Assembly: GCA_030762935.1 (NCBI GenBank)
Contig: CM060881.1
Span: forward strand, 97,948,001 to 98,012,000
Length of the DNA stretch: 64,000 nucleotides
Source of the DNA: Hymenopus coronatus
Taxonomy: Eukaryota; Arthropoda; Insecta; Mantodea; Hymenopodidae
Direction: 5' to 3'
Part shown: positions 23,312 through 34,405 of the stretch, piece after piece
Position numbering within the stretch: position 1 is the first letter of the stretch
Layout of the letters: every line of letters begins with the position of its first letter
The notes under the pieces: model-generated
What the model was told of the DNA's origin: nothing
Seen by the model: only the letters and a program-made list of their open reading frames with translations
Databases searched by the model: none
Translations under genes and position numbers: made by a program

Positions 23312-24192
23312 AGTTTTTACTTTCTGTATACGTGCTATGTACATAGTGTATTGAGAAGGTATTGTATTCCACCCAAATATTCGATACCGAGATTTCACCG
23401 GAAATACATGTTTTGGGTCCCCCTGATTCCAAGAAAGGCATTTCTGGAAAAATGTCCGTGTATGTGTGTGTATGTATGTATGGACAGCATAGCTCAAAAA
23501 GGAAAAGATCGTTAAATACCAAACTTGGTATTTAAGTTTGGTGTCTACCAAGGATACGATACGAAGATTTTCAAGGAAATACCCCCGCCCCGAACTACCC
23601 TTTACATGAAACTTTTTTCGAAAATTTTGACTTTCTTAAAAATGGCTCTTAACCATTTTGATTAAAATATCGTGTATTAAAGACATTTACCTGACAAATA
23701 AAATGTATATCTGAATTTTCTGGGAATAGCCTCTAAAGACTACTTTATTCTGGATGAATTTTATGGAATTTTGCATAACTGCTAAACCGTAGAAGATGGA
23801 CAAAAACTTACCACACAAAAACTGTAGAGCACATTAAAACACACAATTTATGTTATACCTATACATTTTTATTTTCATTGAGTTGACCGTTTTTTGAGAT
23901 ATTCCTTGTTTTCTGTTTCAGCTTTGAAAAACTTTTACTTTTCTCATACAGGAATTTGTCAACTTCTGTCCATAGAAACAACGGAACTTCAGTCGCATAG
24001 CATCCAGCTTTAGACTTTCACTTTAATCTATGATACTCCCTTATTTCGCTTCTACTTGACAAGGAAGCAAGTAATAAGACTATTTCTGCTAATTTTTTCT
24101 CGTTTAGCATGAAGTAAATAGAAGCATAAGCGTTTTAAAAATAGTTTGTTGCAGATTTGTAGAGAATGTCATATGAATGGAACACATCATAT
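23312..24192 (-). mobile_element. Family H, near-full-length copy
   Basis: Starts TTTACTTTCTGTATACGTGC and ends CATATGAATGGAACACATCA before a T run. It has the ATGTACATAGT half-palindrome, GATTTCACCGGAAATACATG, a GT microsatellite at about 23457-23480, the AAATACCAAACTTGGTATTT palindrome, and TTGCATAACTGCTAAACCGT. Flanking T runs at both ends fit insertion into an A/T tract. Confidence 0.8.
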
Positions 24193-24250
24193 TTTTTTTA
24201 TTTTCAAAGACACCTACATTTAAAGATTTGAAACTTTCTCGGTATTGATT

Positions 24251-24418
24251 ATTACAGATGACTTCACGGGATAGCAATCGATTTAGATTGGAAACAAAAA
24301 ATCCAAACTTTCGACCATGTGTTCCCTGACGAAGACCACAGAGTCAAGATGGTCGAAAGCTTGGATTTCTTTGAAGCTAGTCTAACTCGGTTGCTATCCC
24401 GTGAAGTTATTTGTAACA
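24251..24418. mobile_element. 168-bp fold-back element
   Basis: Arms of about 65 bp are near reverse complements: ATGACTTCACGGGATAGCAA at the left, TTGCTATCCCGTGAAGTTAT at the right, and inner TTTCGACCATG against ATGGTCGAAAG. The loop is about 25 nt. It is a non-coding MITE-like or fold-back element. Confidence 0.8.
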
Positions 24419-25124
24419 GCTACGTTTATTTACTCTCACATACCTAATCCCAACCTCTGTGAGGAATAGGGAATTACTCTGCTCAAAGAAAGCTTCCGCA
24501 CCTAGGTTGGGAGCCGAAACCGGGACCTCCAACCTCGGAATTATACCAAGAAGCGGCATAAAGAAAGAAGCAAACGAACCGAAAACAAAAGTCCTCTTTT
24601 TACAACTGTCCATAAACTTAGAAAATTAATGTTACTTATGTGTTCAGAACAGGCACACTCTCAGAACAATTACAAAGTGTTCATTCAAAGTTTAAAAAGC
24701 AATCTAAAGGCATCTATGGAACAATAGATATTTAACTGTTATAGCCTAGAACTTTTTACTCGGCAATAATCCATCTTCCAATTCTAAATGGGATGCTAGC
24801 AGGAAACCGCTATCACGTGGAGGGTTTTTTTAATGGGTATGTCGCCACCGAGAGGAGAGCCTCAATCCCCCCCCTCGCCCCCAGCCATTGCATTTCGGCT
24901 GGGAGTCGAATGCTTTGTGGAGTGACCAGTAGAGGATTAATTTTATGTCTACATTTATACAGACAAGTCAACACTTTTAGATCTAGCAAGACCTGTGTCA
25001 CTTTATTTTTCCTTTGCGAAAATCAGTAGTACCAATACAAAACATGACAAGAATGAAACAAAGGAAGATAAACATTATACAAACACAAAGAGTAAGTAAA
25101 ACATGGAACATTTTCCACTTTTAT
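24419..25124. other. Unassigned, possibly retroelement flank
   Basis: No gene is recognised. A G+C-richer part at about 24440-24560 (CACCTAGGTTGGGAGCCGAAACC) looks repeat-like. Sequence just below 25125 is where a 3' LTR of the BEL/Pao fragment would be expected, but no LTR was recognised. Confidence 0.35.
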
Positions 25125-25670
25125 TCATTCTGCAACATCCTCCCCTCCCTGGGCGATCTCCAGAGGAACGACCAGCTGGACAGGACGTGTGATTGCGTTG
25201 CCATCTGCAGTGCAGTACAATTGTCCTTACATTTCCATCCCTTCCTCGATGGAGGTCCTCTATGCGCGTTTTCTTCCATGTTTGGCGTGGGCGCACCTCT
25301 CGTGGATGAAGGCGATGTCTCCAATTTTGAGCTGAGGTGAGTTCTTATCAGGTTGACGGACTTCGCGAAAACTTCTAAGTTCTGTCGAATACTCCTTCGA
25401 CTAGTGCTTCCACAGGTCATCTGCTAGTTTCTGGTGAAGTCTGAATTGTTTTGTTAAATTGTCCTTCACCTCAGGCTCAGCTCCACTAGGTATTGTGGTT
25501 AACCTTTGACCACAAAGAAAATTTGATGGTGTCAATGGCTGTGATTCTGCATTATCTGATTGTGATTGGGCTCGACCCAATACCTTTCTCAGACAGGGTT
25601 TTGTAGTTCCTATCATCCTCTCCCACCAGCTACTTTTTTCTCGTCCACTGTTAAAAATTATAATCATTTA
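25125..25670 (-). pseudogene. BEL/Pao retrotransposon pol, integrase C-terminus
   Basis: On the minus strand a single frame encodes the C-terminal part of a BEL/Pao polyprotein. It shows SSWWERMIGTTKPCLRKVLG at the end of the integrase core, then PLTPSNFLCGQRLT, KQFRLHQKLADDLWK, the linker KIGDIAFIHE, and the terminal ITRPVQLVVPLE ... GGEDVAE followed by the natural stop (25125-25127). Three in-frame stops, at 25401-25403, near 25267 and near 25237, break it. Gag, protease, reverse transcriptase and the integrase D,D motif are missing upstream. It is a 5'-truncated dead copy; retroelement integrase would insert cDNA into host DNA. Confidence 0.85.
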
Positions 25671-25869
25671 AAAAATTAACAGGTTTATTAAACGTGTTTC
25701 TGAAAATGTCAGGCGTATTCAGTAATTCCAAAATGGCTTTGGGCTTTTGCGTCCTCTATCAGTAATTTCATTATAATTAATTTCCAAAGATACTGTACAA
25801 GTTCTTTCTCACTGTAGTTGTCTCCCTCTTGTACATAACTACAGTGGCTATAATAATGTTTCTGCAAAC

Positions 25870-25901
<32 letters not shown>

Positions 25902-25904
25902 GGA
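25671..25904. repeat. A+T-rich spacer with ATT microsatellite
   Basis: Ends in an ATT array at about 25871-25900. Nothing else is recognised. Confidence 0.6.
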
Positions 25905-26370
25905 TAGGTAGAGTCAGACTGAAAAATTCAATGACATAGCCGGAATTTAAACCATGGATCTCCCGGTCTCTAACCGATCTCATAGTTTAGCCTACAATTA
26001 GGTCAGTTAATGTCAATTTAATTTTTTTTTTTCATACCAGTCGTGTGTAGACCAGAAGTTGGATAGGTGGAATCAGACTGAAAATTGCAGTGGTATAGCT
26101 AGGATTTGAACCACGGATCTCTCGCTTGCTCTAACTGAAACCCGGAACTTGAACTACCGACATTGTAAATCCCATTTGAGGTATTTCATCTCAAAATAGT
26201 TTCATATCACTTTGTGATTTACCGGGAAACATGCGAGTCAACTGAACATTTTGCCGGCATTTTACCATGGTAGCTCAGTGATTAGAGCAAACGACTAGAG
26301 ACCGGAAGATCCGTGGTCTAAATCCCCGCTATGAATTTAATTTTTGAGTCTGATTCTACCTGTCCTACTC
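25905..26370. mobile_element. Family D composite with inverted tRNA-like heads
   Basis: Two minus-strand tRNA-like heads (ending TAGGTAGAGTCAGACTGAAA at 25908 and a diverged copy near 26065) are joined to one plus-strand unit. The plus-strand unit has the body TTTACCGGGAAACATGCGAG, then the head GTAGCTCAGTGATTAGAGCA, GACCGGAAGATC and the end GACTCTACC at about 26350. The outer ends are therefore inverted copies of the same tRNA-like sequence. Confidence 0.7.
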
Positions 26371-26397
26371 ACTGATTGTGTGTGTGTGTGGGGGGGG

Positions 26398-26505
26398 GTT
26401 ATTACGCAAAACTTCAGCCACTCTAAAAATCGAATGAAACTAAGTGTGATTGATTGACATTGTACTTCTGATGACAGTTTCAAAGCTTTTTTCTGTCGGT
26501 AAATA

Positions 26506-26539
<34 letters not shown>

Positions 26540-27232
26540 GACAAATTCGTGTGCATGCCTGGAAAGGTTGTTGTTTTCCATTATTTACCAAATAATTATA
26601 CATAAACGTGCATTGTATTAATAATACATGGTTGTATAATGTGTAGGTATATGATGAAATACTGGATTTATAATGAAAAAGCTTGGTTTCCCTGCTAGCG
26701 GAACACACTATATCATTGGTATGCAAGAACGTCATATGTCGCTCTTGACAGAATTACCGCGTCGTTAAAACCCGTAGGAATAATTCACCGGTTAGTGTGA
26801 CTATAGTAGTTAGCGGAGGAGTATGTGAGTTTCTTTTTATCGGTTTTGTAGGCGAAACCACTACGGTCCGGTGATTTTCAAATTTAGCGAGAGGTTAGGT
26901 TCGAATCCGTTAAGGTTAGTATGTGTATATAAATGTATGTTTCTAATTTTCTATTGTGATAGTACTTAGCGGAGAAATATGCTTCAGAACATTATAAAAC
27001 CATTTATTATTTATATTACTCGTTTACAAATAATTATTTGGTAAATATCCGTCATATACGCAAAATACCAACTGTTCCAGCATGCGCAGGAGTTTGGTTA
27101 TAATAGAAAAAACAAGTTTTTCGACAAATAAAATCTTTGAAATCGTCATCAGAAATACAAAGTCAATCAATCACGCTTAGTTTTATTCGATTTTTAGAGC
27201 GGCATAAGTTCTGCATAATTACCAAACAATTT
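26398..27232. mobile_element. 835-bp element with ~240-bp terminal inverted repeats
   Basis: The left arm (about 26398-26645) and right arm (about 26985-27232) are diverged reverse complements. Paired blocks are ACTCTAAAAATCGAATGAAAC with its partner near 27190, GTGATTGATTGAC with GTCAATCAATCAC, TTTCAAAG with CTTTGAAA, and TTTACCAAATAATTAT with ATAATTATTTGGTAAA. The left arm contains a 29-T run (26508-26536). No transposase frame is present, so it is non-autonomous. Superfamily is unknown. Confidence 0.75.
26508..26536. repeat. Poly-T tract (29 T)
   Basis: A run of 29 T inside the left inverted arm. The right arm has only a short matching A/T stretch, so the run expanded after the element formed. 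Confidence 0.9.
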
Positions 27233-27939
27233 ATTATGTATTTTATTGTTGTTATTATTATCGTTATTAATCACAGAGCAAAATATATTCAGTGCTGAAA
27301 TGTTTACTGACATAATTTGACCACACTTGTAGAATTCTGTGGATAATTTTGTGAAAAACCGCATTCCATATTGCGTTTATTAGGTAATACCGATGTAAAA
27401 CTTCGTTTCAGGGCCGCCATAATCCCCAGGGTGGTAGTGCAATAAAACAAATAAAAACCTCTTGTGGAAACAAATGAGAGATGTACTTGTATTGCCCTAC
27501 TTTTTTATTTTAATGCCAGCTGTCGAAATATTAATCACTCTCGCTGTGTTAATAATTTTAATAACGTTTTAAAGAGGCGATGGCTTGCTAGTTACTACAG
27601 TAGATTGCACTTGCCGTTAATTACCACTTTTTTTCCCCTGCACGTGAAGAGGGAGAATCTCACCCCTAACTCGTTATTCAAAGTCCTTGCGCATTGTTTC
27701 GGATTAGCTTATGTAGAGATGTAATTAGCAGACTGAGATGGGAGAGAACAGCGTGACCGTGTAAACTAGCTTAGTGTAATGTGCTTAGTGCCGTGATGAT
27801 TCGGTAACCAGTGGCGGATCACATACAGTCGATTTGTTGTATGCGCATATTCTCTGTTCAGGTTTACGTGCTACTAAGAATATGCATTTACAAAAATACA
27901 CTAATGGAAATAGTAAAAAGCTGACTACCAAATTTATAC
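27233..27939. other. Unassigned
   Basis: No recognisable gene. An open stretch at 27464-27724 has no motif. Confidence 0.4.
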
Positions 27940-27943
27940 ACAG

Positions 27944-27975
<32 letters not shown>

Positions 27976-28063
27976 ACCTACCTACCTACCTACATACATA
28001 CATACATACATACACACACATACACACCTACCTACCTACCTACCTACCTACCTACCTACATAC

Positions 28064-28094
<31 letters not shown>

Positions 28095-28211
28095 CATACA
28101 TACATACATACATACATACATACATACATACATACATACATACATACATACATACATACATACATACATACATACATACATACATACATACATACATACA
28201 TACATACATAC
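27940..28211. repeat. CA, TACC and TACA tandem block
   Basis: CA repeats (about 27940-27972), then TACC units, short TACA, CA and TACC again, and finally a long near-perfect TACA array from about 28062 to 28210. Long open frames in both directions (His/Tyr/Thr- and Val/Cys/Met-rich) are produced by the repeat and are not genes. Confidence 0.97.
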
Positions 28212-28425
28212 TCTCGCCTCTCACCTATACCGCCCGAGGTCGATCCCAAACGACCGCATGTGAGATTTGTGGAGGTCAAAGCGGCGCAGGGGCGGGTTTT
28301 CTCCGGGTTCTCCGGTTTTCCTTGCCATCGCATTCCATCGGTGCTCCATCTTCATTCCATCTATCAGCAGTGTCATCGCCTGCGATACCATAAGTTGTAA
28401 AGGCGGGCGTTAAACATTACAAAAA
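28211..28425 (+). mobile_element. SINE-like family A copy, head replaced
   Basis: Matches 32829-33030 from CTCTCGCCTCTCA onward: CGACCGCATGTGAGATTTGT, AAAGCGGCGCAGGGGCGGG, CTCCATCTTCATTCCATC, and the end GGCGGGCGTTAAACATTA plus an A run. The first part of the tRNA-like head is missing and the TACA array abuts it. Confidence 0.75.
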
Positions 28426-28759
28426 AATACATACTGTATACATGTATATATGAAGTAAAAGCTCTTAGTTATTTAAGTAGTGTCTGATTATAAATATCTG
28501 ATTTATTGCATTCATATCACCTTCACTACTCACTCTGCTACAAACTATTTTTATAAAATAATTTGGTAAGAGTCGAACTGTCCTATTTCAAGGTGGAAAA
28601 CATTCTGTTGTTCGGTTTTGTGTGTGCAATGTCGGAGCGATTACATACTACTTATTGTACATCAGACCCCAGGAGGGTTAGGATGAGATGAATGTAATTT
28701 CAAAGAGCGGTCAGAACCGGAACGCGGGAAAAGCCACCGTAAAGGGTCCCTAGCGTACT

Positions 28760-29105
28760 CCATGCAACTCTTCATTTCGACGCGGGGAACCGCGCCTCCC
28801 TGAGTCTACAGACGTGGTCCATCCCACTGCCGAGAGCTGTATTTCCTGAGCACATTCACAACCACGGAAGAGTACACCACTCCGATCTTCGCCGACACTT
28901 CAAACCTGAAATGGAGATGAAACGAAGGGGCAGGAATTTCGGGAGAAAGAAACCAACCCAGCATATGCCTAGTTACCTGGGAAACCCCAAAAATGTATGA
29001 TTCAGAGAGGTTGACCGAGGGAATGATCCCACGACCTCCCGAGTACCAGTCACTGACGAAACCCTGAGCCACCTGGCTCAGTTGGTGAGTTATACTTGGG
29101 ATGGT
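28760..29105 (-). mobile_element. SINE-like family B copy
   Basis: Minus-strand blocks match 8430-8870, including a GGGGTTTCCCAGGTAAC block, GCCCCTTCGTTTCATCTCCA and the GAAGATCGGAGTGGTGTACT region. The + strand CCACCTGGCTCAGTTGGT at about 29069-29086 is A-box-like, but in the opposite orientation. The copy is diverged. Confidence 0.6.
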
Positions 29106-29409
29106 CTCAGGATAAATAATCGATGGTACGGCTAGTCTTGATGATGACGCAGCAAGTAGAACCACCCTATGTGAGACTATTTTGTGAATTTTCTTAATCT
29201 TTGGCTTACGAACTAATTTTTCCGAATACTAAATTCGATTTCTAAACCACCTATAATATTTAAAAGGATATACAAATTACCGGAATAAATCACAATGTAG
29301 AACTATAAACACAGCATAAAACAAAGCTGGTACCTGTTCTGAAAAAAGGAGCCTGGCGCATTTCGTACTCGGTTTCTAAAGTGCTGTAAATATAAAAATA
29401 TACTGTAAG

Positions 29410-29441
<32 letters not shown>

Positions 29442-30137
29442 CCTTACTGGAATTAATAAAAACTATTGGAATACACATCTTATGCATCTATTATTCCCTA
29501 TTTTATTTCGCGTGTAAGTTATTATACTCTATATAAATAAAGGTGTTAGTTTACGAAAATGTCAAATAAATCTTATTTAAAAATAATTTAGTATTTGTTG
29601 CTTAATACAGCTCATAAGTCACTAATTGAGATCTGTTATTCATAAGATCCTGAAAAAAGTTTAATTTTAAAAACAAAATAAAATTAAAATATTTGCTTCT
29701 AAAGAATCAGACATTTTGAATTAAGTAAGAAATCAGGATCGAGTTCCTTCACTATAGTTTTTAAATTTTAAATGAAGTTTGAGGTGGAAAACTATAATGG
29801 GCTCTTGTTCTCAAATATACCACATAAAGTATTATAAAATTTAATTGTTTGACACAGTTTAAGAAAATTCCCTAACTTGTTTCTTTTCTAGACTTTCTGC
29901 ATTTTTCAAATTAAAGTATGGATCCTCCAAAAAGTAGTTGTTCAGTCTTGTTGCTCAAATGCCGTTTTTTGTTTTGTTTTGTTTCCCATTTTTTGACGTT
30001 TAGTTGACATCATGCCTCCCTCTTCCTTCACTATTAAGCAAGTAATCAGCAGAAATAGCACCCCACAATGCGATAACTAGTATGGTCGAATTCATTCTAC
30101 CATATCCCACGTTAACTCATCTCGGGGAGGGTAAAAC
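29106..30137. other. A+T-rich DNA with TA microsatellite
   Basis: It contains a TA array at about 29409-29432 and a short minus-strand family H-like scrap near 30040. No gene is recognised. Confidence 0.5.
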
Positions 30138-30960
30138 AATTCTGATGTATTCCATTCACAATCCTTTCTCTACCTGCTCTACAAAGAAACTGTTTTTAAA
30201 AAATACTGTTTTTTTATATATAACATGATAATCAAGATAAACATTAGCAGAATATTTTATTACTTGCTTCCTAACGGAAAGTCAAATCTTTTAAAAGTTG
30301 TCCCTATGTGAAACAATTCAAATTCGGTTCTCTTAGCGTGGCTAGAACTGAAACAAAAGAGGTATAATAAGAAAGATGACTGCCTTTGAGAAAAATCTAT
30401 GGAATTTAAAATTGAACCAATAACAAGGAATATCTTAAAAACGATTAGCTCTACATAAAATGTATGTGAAATACATTGTGTGTTTTAACAGATCTATACA
30501 CTTTCTATAGTTTTTGTCTATCTCTTACGGTTTATCAGTTACATAAAAGTCACCCAAAATGAAGGGATCTTCAGAGGCTATTCCCAATAAATACAAGCTT
30601 TGCATTTCGTTTGTTAAGAAAATACCTAAAACATTTGGCATTTTATTCAAAATCTTTAGAGCCATGTTTAAGTAAATAAAACAATTTTAAAAATATTCGA
30701 TGTAAGGAGTAGCTAGGAGTGAAGGATTTTATCGGAAACCTTCGTATCCTTTTCTTGGAAGACATTGAACATAAATGCCAAGAATGGTATTTAGCATATT
30801 TTTCTTTTGAACTTATGCTGCTCACAGACAAATGCACATGCACACACATGCATACACACACTTTTCTAAAGTGCGTTTTTTGTTTTTTTATTCAGGGAGT
30901 CTGAAAAGATGTGTTTGCGGTGAAATATTGGTATAGAATTTTGGGATGGAATAAAAGAGA
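30138..30960 (+). mobile_element. Family H copy
   Basis: It starts CTGATGTATTCCATTCACAA and runs through CTTGCTTCCTAACGGAAAG, CAATAACAAGGAATATCTTAA, TTCGTATCC, a CA tract at about 30836-30860 and TTCAGGGAGTCTGAAAAGATG to TAGAATTTTGGGATGGA. The last about 70 bp of the family are missing. Confidence 0.7.
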
Positions 30961-31017
30961 AAATGAAAGTATTGACAATCAGTGTAAATGTAACCTGTTG
31001 AAAGAACTAAATTGCAT

Positions 31018-31066
<49 letters not shown>

Positions 31067-32342
31067 CATACAGACATACATCTCTCACTCCTTTTGGCTT
31101 TCATTTGAAATTTAGGGTTAAAATAGCTGAATTTTAGTACCATCACTTATGGTATTCACAAGATTTGAAAGTAGACATTTCAATGTGAAATACCCAGAAA
31201 TTACTATCGCAGTAACTCTGAAATTATATCTAGAATAGGCGTGTCTTTAAGTTATTTGTTGAAGTATTTCGCTTATGCAAAAAACAATGAATTAATCACA
31301 GGCGAGAATTTTAACTATCATAATACGAATACCTTTTCACCACCAAAATTGCTCAAAACTAGATATGATTTTAAATATAGCATTTAATGCTATGTGAATC
31401 ACAAAGGAAATAATCTCTACAACCTCGATTAGAACGCTATTTATCTTACCTACCCTTAATTTGCTATCGAGTTCAACCACATCTTAAATGTGTCAAAAAG
31501 TCCTGTCTCTAGGTACTACTGTGGCTCTAGACAGGTAAAGCAAACTTAACAGATTCTCCGAAGTAGAGAACACTCCTAAAAATTGTAATCGAAAGAAGTG
31601 GTATTATCTAATCCAAATTGCTTGTGGTAAAGGCCAGTCTCTGAATTTGATGATTTAAAATTGTTTGAAAAATAAACTATAAAATTACTCAACATACTAA
31701 AAAATGACATAACAATAAAATTACATCAAATGAGTTTTTTTAATTTATTGAAATTCGTCTCCAGATTTTAAACTAATTTATATTTAGATATAACTGCTAT
31801 AAATTATGTATAGCTATAACAATGATGTAATATTAAAATAAAATTAAAAATATATTTCGTTTTTGTTTTTGTTTGAGCAATTTGAAAACAAACTTAAGAA
31901 CATTGTTTTTTAAAAAAATCTTAGCATTAACTCTTTTGAGTTCCCAGATTAAATAAAATTCATTGCTAATACAGAACATTTCATTGACCAACGTGCTGTA
32001 CTTATTCAGTAATATGAAAAAGGAAAAACTGGTCTTTCTCATTTCTAATTTGAACATGAATTCAGAAATGTAATAATAGTTCTTTCATAAGCAGTTCTTT
32101 CCTGACTAATCACTAAACGGGAATGATTATTTTTCCAAAAAATGCGAGTAATGAATGTACAAAATAACTTATATTTCTTAGTTGAATAGCGATATTTTTT
32201 ATGTTTGGGCACTTATTCTTATGTAAACAGGAAAAGACCATTGTGTCTTAAACGAAAATGTAAGAAAATAAAAGGTAAGAAAATAAAAAAATAATGACGT
32301 AAAAGGGAAACGTCACTAAAATAGAAAATGTAAAATATAACT
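30961..32342. other. A+T-rich DNA with long TA array
   Basis: A TA microsatellite of about 20 units occupies roughly 31024-31062. The remainder has no recognisable gene or repeat. Confidence 0.6.
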
Positions 32343-33325
32343 TTTTCTAGATATTCTGCATCAAACTATTCTTGAAAAACCTTATTCTTCTTTCTACTTC
32401 ATGCTAATCGGGATAAACATTAGCAAAAATTGCCTTTCACTTGCCTCCTTGTAAGTGGAAGGGAAATAAGGGAATACACTAGGCTAAAGCAATAATCAAA
32501 TCCTATTGAATATCATTTTTTCTGTTCGAAAACTGTAAACCAATAAACAGGAATCTGTCGGAAAGTGCTGACTCCACAAAAAATATGCATTTCTACATGT
32601 TTTGTGTAGTAATATTTTCTCCATCGCTTATGGTTTGTCAGTTATGCAAAGATCTTCCAGAGCAAACAAGACTTCAAAAATCATTCCAAGAAAATACAAA
32701 ATATACATTTTCTTTAGCATAAAAACACACTCCTCACAAACTAATCATCTTAAACATATAATGTTTTAATAAAAATTGTTAGAGCTGTTTTCGAGAAAAT
32801 AAAACTTTTGTGAAAATGTTCCATTTAAGGCCGCGCCGTGGCTGTGTGTTTAGACCACTAGCCTCTCAGCTAGACGGCCGGGGTTCAATCTCAAGCTACC
32901 GCATGTGAGATTTGTGGTGGACAAAGCGGTGCTGGGGCGGGTTTTCTCCGGGTGCGCCATCATCATTCATGTATCATCAGTGTCACCGCCTGCGGTGCCA
33001 TTAGTAGTTAAAGCGGGCGTTAAACACTAAAGAAAAAAATTCCATTTAAAGGGTAGGTAGGTAGTTTTGTGTGGGAGATTATCTGGAGAATCTTTCTGTC
33101 GCATTCTTGGAAACAGCTGAACTTAAATATCAAGTTTGGAATTTAATAACTTTTCATTTTTGAGCTATGCCGTCACAGACACACCAAACACATACACCGC
33201 ACGGAAGAACATGTGAAAACACACACCTCAAAACACGTATATTCCGTGACATATCGGTATCGACATTTTACTTACCATGTACATACATGTATAACGTATT
33301 ACACAGTAGAAGTATAAAAAGTACC
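32343..33325 (+). mobile_element. Family H copy carrying an inserted SINE
   Basis: It starts near TTTTCTAGATATTCTGCATC and includes CTACTTCATGCTAATCGGG, GGGAATACACTAGGCTAAAG and ATAATGTTTTAATAAAAATTG. It is interrupted at 32829-33030 by a family A SINE, then continues with AAAGGGTAGGTAG, CTTTCTGTCGCATTCTTGG, a CA-rich site near 33175-33230, and the eroded 3' end. Confidence 0.75.
32829..33030 (+). mobile_element. SINE-like family A copy with target duplication
   Basis: Starts GGCCGCGCCGTGGCTGTGTG (tRNA-like A-box region), has the B-box-like GGGGTTCAATCTC, then CCGCATGTGAGATTTGTGG, GGGGCGGGTTTTCTCCGGGT and AGCGGGCGTTAAACACTAAA with an A-rich tail. TTCCATTTAA occurs immediately before it and immediately after its tail, a 10-bp target-site duplication that supports retroposition into the family H copy. 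Confidence 0.85.
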
Positions 33326-33959
33326 TCAAATGATTTTCAAATGGGATGAGGTTTATTCTTGAGTGCCATCAGGCCGACAGCCAATCGGAGAGCTGCTCTA
33401 TTGACATATGCATTCACGCTTAACTGGAGAGTAACGCACTAAGTGAATCCGTCTCTCACAAATACTACTTGCGCTAAGAGAAAATATTCAGACTTTGCAA
33501 AAAATAATTCACGAGGAAGATAGTAAGTAATATTTGTAGCAGACCGTAGAAACTACAGATTTTTAGCTCAAATGGTGTTCACAATGCGCATTAATACACA
33601 TATCGCTAAGCAGATTTGCATGCTCAGTGTGCGAGTGAGAGGGAAATTTGAAAAGAGTGGGGGTAGAAACCTGGCAACGCAGAGCACGACAACGCATCTC
33701 TATCGCTGCAGCATAGAACTCTTCCCATTTGAAAAATATTATAATACATTTGTATTTTCATAAATGAAAACCATATACAGCTTTGTGTCTGTTAGCAGTG
33801 ACAATTGTGCAACAGTGACAATTTCATCACAATATTTGTGACGATTGTGCATCAGTTACCACAATTACTATAGCTTTGCATTTGTAATTCTTCTTTAACA
33901 TTGAAATTTCTGAGCTAATAGCTTATGATGTAATGTAGTTGTAAGAAAAGTGACTGGTA
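33326..33959. other. Unassigned
   Basis: No recognisable gene. A short imperfect repeat of TGTGACAATTGTGCA-like sequence lies at about 33795-33860. Confidence 0.4.
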
Positions 33960-34330
33960 CTTGGCTCAGAGCAGAGCAATCTCCACAGCAACAGCTGTTA
34001 ATATTGACCTCCCCCTTCCTACGTCATCAAGACAATGTGACTTCTTGACAGTAGCATTAGGAAGTTGGAGAAGATCTCAATTGACACTAAATGTGTTCCA
34101 CGACCTTCACTTGCCTCGGTGTTGTCGCTTTTCCTCTACAGTGAAAGTTTGGCAGGAGCACTTCAAACTAAAAACGGTGCTGTTAGAATTCTGAAGACAT
34201 TCCCATGTTTTTGCGGTAGGGGAGTTTCTGGAGGAAGATGGCAAACAACTTGGCAAGTTTTGCTGCAGGTGGGTTGCTGTATGAGACCGAGGACGGGTCG
34301 TAATAAAGTTAGGCAGGTAAGAGATTTCGA
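33960..34330 (+). other. G+C-richer patch with splice-donor-like end
   Basis: Complex sequence with several overlapping open frames on both strands and a donor-like GGCAG|GTAAGAG (GT at about 34317). None of the predicted peptides is recognisable. It could be an untranslated exon, an unrecognised repeat or chance. It lies just upstream of a LINE fragment. Confidence 0.2.
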
Positions 34331-34405
34331 ACATGAACTGTAGACTTCTTCTTATTCTTCTACTAGTAGTTTTGCAATCCGATCTTTAATTCAGTTTATA
34401 AATAA

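Noticed and set aside
27834..28400. A 188-codon frame rich in His, Thr and Tyr, and its Cys/Met/Val-rich opposite-strand partner
   Set aside because: Both are produced by the CA, TACC and TACA arrays and run on into a SINE; there is no independent coding evidence.
34065..34343. Overlapping open frames in three readings at 34.0-34.3 kb as a gene
   Set aside because: No recognisable motif and none stands out over the others; kept only as a weak exon-like patch.
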